Shown here: positions 5,112-5,656 of the stretch, piece by piece
How the letters are laid out: the number at the start of each line of letters is the position of its first letter
How positions within the stretch are numbered: the first letter of the stretch is position 1
The notes under the pieces: model-generated
Told to the model about the DNA's origin: nothing
Database searches by the model: none
The model's input: the letters and a program-made list of their open reading frames with translations, nothing else
Source: CAYJKB01 sp964370625
GTDB taxonomy: Bacteria; Bacillota; Clostridia; Oscillospirales; Butyricicoccaceae
Direction: 5' to 3'
NCBI GenBank assembly: GCA_964370625.1
Contig: CAYJKB010000075.1
Location: 1 to 5,656 of the forward strand
Length of the DNA stretch: 5,656 nucleotides
Translations under genes and position numbers: made by a program

Positions 5112-5567
5112 GTGATAAAAGTTATGTTTGTGTGTCATGGTAATATATGCAGGAGTCCTATGGCAGAATTTGTATTGAAAGATATGGTTCGTAAACTTGG
5201 GAAAGAAGAAAAATTTTTGATTGAATCAAGTGCGACAAGTAGTGAAGAAATAGGAAGCGATACTCATAGAGGAACATTGCAAAAACTCAAAGAAGTAGGA
5301 ATAAAATCTACAAAAAGAAGAGCAAAGAAATTTACAAAAGAAAATTATATGGAATTTGATTATATTATTTGTATGGATGATAACAATTTAAGAAATATAA
5401 AAAGAATTATTTTAGATACTGACAGCAAAATTTGCAAACTTTTAAACTATGCTAATAGCAATAAAGATATAGCAGACCCCTGGTATACTGGTAATTTTGA
5501 TGAAACTTATGACGATATTGTCAATGGATGCACTTGTTTTTTGAGTCAAATTAGTGAAAATAAATAA
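5112..5567 (+). CDS. Low-molecular-weight protein tyrosine phosphatase
   Basis: A 151-residue cytoplasmic phosphatase that removes phosphate from phosphotyrosine (or phosphoarginine in the YwlE-type relatives) through a cysteinyl-phosphate intermediate. The family P-loop is intact at the N-terminus: VCHGNICRSPMAE, with nucleophile Cys8, Arg14 and Ser15 in C-x5-R-S. The general-acid loop DPWYTGNFDETYDDI begins at Asp122. Length fits the family (about 140-160). Trp124 and Tyr125 follow the acid Asp-Pro, which is more like tyrosine than arginine phosphatases, though this alone does not decide the substrate. The start is GTG at 5112, 8 bases after AGGAGG. An overlapping ATG at 5110 is out of frame and followed at once by TGA, so it cannot be the start. 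The C-terminal half has many AT-rich codons and no CTA leucines. It is transcribed divergently from the DUF1638 gene. No terminator is seen after it. Confidence 0.92.
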   Translation: MIKVMFVCHGNICRSPMAEFVLKDMVRKLGKEEKFLIESSATSSEEIGSDTHRGTLQKLKEVGIKSTKRRAKKFTKENYMEFDYIICMDDNNLRNIKRIILDTDSKICKLLNYANSNKDIADPWYTGNFDETYDDIVNGCTCFLSQISENK

Positions 5568-5603
5568 AGTGAAAAATACAATAAATTAATTTTATAAAAG
5601 TTG

Positions 5604-5632
5604 TTGACAAAAGGGTGTGGTGGTGATATACT
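5604..5632 (+). promoter_or_regulatory. Very strong promoter, probably of an rRNA or tRNA operon beyond the edge
   Basis: TTGACA (5604-5609, perfect) and TATACT (5627-5632, 5 of 6) are 17 bases apart, with a TG one base before the -10 (extended -10) and an AT-rich UP-like tract at 5571-5600. After the expected start near 5638 the transcript begins AAGTCGCC, a pattern often found at starts of rRNA operons in Firmicutes. No open reading frame follows in the remaining 20 bases. The stable-RNA assignment is inference; the promoter itself is well supported. Confidence 0.75.
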
Positions 5633-5656
5633 AATCAAGTCGCCAAAAGAGAAGGC

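Noticed and set aside
1..5656. CRISPR arrays, insertion sequences, phage genes or a defence cluster
   Set aside because: No spaced direct repeats, transposase, integrase or terminal inverted repeats were seen. The only long direct repeat is the assembly overlap at 4100-4154 and 4255-4309.

Overview
The window looks like a chromosomal piece of an AT-rich, low-GC Gram-positive anaerobe, most likely a member of the Clostridia. The reasons are a YlmC/YmxH-family sporulation-associated PRC-barrel protein, a secreted protein with a copper-amine-oxidase-N-like 'stalk' domain, a DUF1638 protein, strong AGGAGG ribosome binding sites, and consensus sigma-A type promoters in AT-rich spacers. The exact genus cannot be told from the sequence.

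Layout, left to right. (1) 1-827, minus strand: the N-terminal 275 residues of a cobalamin-type homocysteine S-methyltransferase (MetH-like), cut by the window edge. (2) 828-967: a divergent intergenic region with a minus-strand promoter whose -10 box lies inside a perfect 10+10 bp palindrome. (3) About 968-1255, plus: a YlmC/YmxH-family protein, probably starting at TTG. (4) 1256-3260, plus: the rpsB-tsf operon (ribosomal protein S2 and EF-Ts), with a strong promoter, a structured leader of roughly 165 nt, a hairpin between the two genes and a terminator hairpin after tsf. (5) 3328-4041, plus: a secreted stalk-domain protein whose codon choice resembles rpsB and tsf. (6) 4057-4095: a long bidirectional terminator shared with the convergent DUF1638 gene. 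(7) DUF1638 gene, minus, 4998 down to 4073, interrupted by a 100-N assembly gap. (8) 4999-5111: back-to-back promoters sharing one -35 heptamer. (9) 5112-5567, plus: a low-molecular-weight protein tyrosine phosphatase. (10) 5604-5656: a very strong promoter resembling those of rRNA or tRNA operons, with its transcript running off the right edge.

Most of this is ordinary core-genome content. No new multi-gene system was recognised. The strongest non-routine observation is that the N gap is almost certainly not missing sequence. An exact 55-base duplication flanks exactly 100 Ns, which is what two assembly contigs overlapping by a 55-base k-mer would give. Collapsing it restores an uninterrupted 256-residue DUF1638 protein whose stop codon falls in the loop of the shared terminator; the reading through the Ns gives a false C-terminus. 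Regulatory points worth a second look are the rpsB leader with competing pairings and a tiny ORF abutting the rpsB start, the palindrome over the methyltransferase promoter, and the shared -35 element between the DUF1638 and phosphatase genes.
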